Positions 61,251 to 64,000 of a DNA stretch of 64,000 bases are shown piece by piece. A model generated the notes under the pieces. The model was given only the letters and a program-made list of their open reading frames with translations. It did not search any database and was not told the origin of the DNA. How positions within the stretch are numbered: position 1 is the stretch's first letter; each line of letters starts with the position of its first letter. The translations under genes and the position numbers were made by a program. Source of the stretch: Odontesthes bonariensis (taxonomy: Eukaryota > Chordata > Actinopteri > Atheriniformes > Atherinopsidae); the NCBI RefSeq assembly GCF_027942865.1, contig NC_134508.1, forward strand, positions 32,361,466-32,425,465, read 5' to 3'.

Positions 61251-64000
61251 GTAAGAAAATAAGTGCAGGTTTTTACCTTTTTTTACCATCAGTGGCTACA
61301 GACACATGGATGCTGGTTTCTCCTTTTGACCTCCATCTTGTGGTTTTTATGAGGTCAGTTCGAAGTTGTCAAAATGCATATTACTCAAAATTGATTGGTG
61401 TCCCAATGGAACTGCAGGCATTGCCTTTAGCTGTATATTAAAATTTAAGTATACTCGGTAAAACATGCATTTTCACATTCAAATCTGCTGCAAAATGTTC
61501 CATGAATGAAACTTTTGATGCCAGCGTGATGGGTTTCTGTTCTGAGCTGGTGTGTGTTTCTTGGCAGTCCTTTCAAAGAGCTTTCATCAGCACTCTTTGC
61601 AGTTACAAATCTGACTCTTACTCTTCCACGATTCCTCAAAGAGCCTGTGTGCTGACTATGATAGAATGAAGCTGTCGGTTTTTCACTGAGGACAGAAGTC
61701 CTCAGGTTACACAATAAATGCCTCCTCACCTGTGACTGGTGTGACAGGGCCTGTATCTTGTAAGACCAAAGTCAGCAGCAACAGATGCAGAAAAATAGTT
61801 CACTCATACCATTTCACTATTTCTTACCGTATTTGTGCGTTCCTTGTTTGCATTCTTAACTCTCATCCTTGCTTTCCTCATTTCCTCTTCATTGTGAGTC
61901 TTTATCTTATTCGGTCTTGCAGCTTCACAGTCGAAACTGATTCATGGAAAGAGGACGAGAAAATCAAGGACAGTTCACTTCTGTGGAGTCGCAGCTTTAT
62001 CTCTGTAGCACATGCAGTGGGATTTAAGCTCAGCCTCTGGAGCACTCATTTGGCCCTGCGTGCCAGGCCCCATTTTTACAACGGAGAAGAGTTACAGAGA
62101 GGAAAAAAGATGACACACATTTTTAGATTAGTTGCAATTAGATTAAAAAAAAGAAAAGGAGTGAAATGAAACTGGGCCAGTTCAGAAGAAATTTAAAGTT
62201 GATGTGTAGATGATTCACGTGGACAACTAGCTCTGCATGTAAAGAGTAAAGAAGTGAAAGAGGTCTGATAAGGTCCAGATTAAACAGGGGATTATGTCAA
62301 ATAGGTCTATTCCTCAGAAACATCCATGACCTCAAAATCCATTCAAATCTTCCCTGTCTCTCGCTGCATATGCCCAGATGTGGTGTTTTAAAGCCATGTA
62401 AGAGGTGAGTGTTGTGCTGGCTTTTTAACACCACAAGCCGAGCCACCGAGGTGCAAATAATTTTCCAACTGTTTTTGTTTTTTAAGAATCCTTCAACAGG
62501 CTCTGTGTCGGGCCAAAGTCGGGTGCACCCACACATGCTTTCAAGATAATCACATATTGATAGTAATAATTTGGAACTGGAGTACTAATATTCTACCATT
62601 TTAAAACAAGACGGTTATTTGTCTTTGTATTAATAGGCTATTGTGACTGCCAACACTGAAATGTTGCATGCTATTTTCTCTCTGATTGTGAGTCATTTCT
62701 ATGCTTATTTGCTTCTAACCTTCTACTCTAATTTGCATGATTATTTTGATCTATAATGATCTAATTTGCTGTTCAAGGTTTGCATTATTGTTGATGCACA
62801 TTCCAGATTCTGCTGCAGGAATGCTAGGAGGCTTTTGCTCTGTAACTAGAATGAATTCTGCCTCATAAACATACCAACAACCTTTGGCGTACATAAGTAG
62901 CTAATCTGGTTTTTGAAGCAGGCGATACAGCACATGCTCTAATTTTCCTTTTGCATTATTCTCCTGCAGAGTCTGTGATACATTTGCATTTCTACTACAT
63001 CCCCTGTCACACGCTTACAGTTCAGCTCATTGAGAACCATTAGCTTCCCGCTCTTGAAAATAGATTAGGCTCTTCCAGAGTAACCATGGAAACCTGCTGA
63101 AAATTGACTGTAACCCTTTCGTTAGAGCCCCAGTTTTACATTTTCATACATCCCAGGGATTTGAAATGTAATATTATTGCCTTAATATTATAAAATACAT
63201 TTGATTAGTATAATTAATAATACTGTTGCAATACATAATGCTTGAATACTGTGAAACCAGTGTATAACGCTCCAAAAAGCCAGAAGATGAGTATATGTTT
63301 GAAACATGTTTGACACAGGCAAAAGGCATGTTGTTGATCAAACCACGTCACCACCTGCACCCTGCTTGATGTTTAATGGGTATTGATTAATCAAAACTAG
63401 ACAGCACTTGCTAGCTTAGGCTACAGTAAATGTGTACCCAGTGACAGTAATCACTGTTTGTTCCTCATCTGTAATCTGATAACACAATGTAGTATATCAG
63501 TCTAGTCATCGGCTAAATCTGTCAATCAGAGTGGATTATCATTCTTTACACAGCAACATGCTGCTGAATAATAATTAGACTTGTTCCAATTGTAAAACAT
63601 TATGTAAGAGGGCTTTTTTTTATCATGAGTATAGCATTCCCTTCCCTCCATCCAACAATCACGCAAACAGACCTACAACTGGTAAAACTTGATTTAATGC
63701 TTCTTAAGGATTTTTCTTTTTCTTTTAAAGGACAGATGCACTCTGAAACAAGTTGAGGGACATTTCATCTTGCATATTGTTTTGTGAACCTTGTGAAGTT
63801 TAACAATGTACAATCAGTTATTACCTTGCATCAGTTAGAAAGGAAATAGGATTTTTTTTTTAACACTACAGGGGCAGATATCTTTATCACCAGATCATAA
63901 AGTTACACTACACTGTGCAAAAGTCTTGACCTCTCCTCATTTCTTCATATAGACTGACAGAAAAATGTGTTTCTCCTCCCCTTTTTTTTTCTTATGGCTA
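61251..64000 (+). other. nav1 intron 3, runs off the window
   Basis: No exon resembling the next NAV1 block (starting W-D-E-S-S-S in human) was found before 64000, so the rest of the gene lies to the right. An open frame at 61732-62169 has an acceptor-like border at 61922 but no NAV1 similarity. Confidence 0.7.

Noticed and set aside
61923..62169. Open frame after a TTGCAG acceptor in phase with nav1 exon 3
   Set aside because: The peptide has no similarity to the expected NAV1 continuation and no convincing donor follows, so chance is more likely.

Overview
The window is nuclear DNA of a bony fish, most likely a spiny-rayed (percomorph-type) teleost. It holds short-exon vertebrate genes with GT-AG introns, a conserved vertebrate gene order, and a repeat content typical of teleosts: L2-clade LINEs, Tc1-like transposons, TTAA-type hairpin MITEs and the tRNA-like-headed repeat. 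Nothing bacterial, viral or plasmid-like was seen. Species-level assignment is not possible from the sequence alone.

Three protein genes can be rebuilt exon by exon. On the minus strand are a complete slow-skeletal-type troponin I (tnni1, CDS 2343-3711, 188 aa) and a complete two-LIM-domain protein (csrp1, CDS 8388-10462, 192 aa). On the plus strand is the 5' part of neuron navigator 1 (nav1), running off the right edge. The order and orientation tnni1(-) csrp1(-) nav1(+) match human 1q32. PHLDA3, which lies between TNNI1 and CSRP1 in human, was not seen.

nav1 appears to have two alternative amino-terminal coding segments. The family-conserved first exon is at 51665-52397. A second, 283-codon segment sits about 12 kb upstream in two exons (39286-40046 and 40220-40308). 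Both end in the sequence TTAG before a GTGAGT donor, in the same phase, so either can splice to the shared exon at 57912-58014.

The 25 kb between csrp1 and the upstream nav1 exons has no host gene I can support. Its striking feature is a nested transposon structure at 24777-30787. An outer element with TAGCCCCTTTCACAC ends carries a Myb/trihelix-like ORF. It is interrupted by an inner element of about 5.2 kb (25048-30293), which has near-identical inverted arms of about 1.5 and 1.77 kb, a perfect 6-bp target duplication (GTTTTA), and a captured exon-like segment in both arms. Other mobile elements are L2-type LINE remnants (22070, 27630 and 46014-48390), degenerate Tc1-like elements (20476 and 44790), a TTAA hairpin MITE (20625-21240) and several SINE- or MITE-like repeats.
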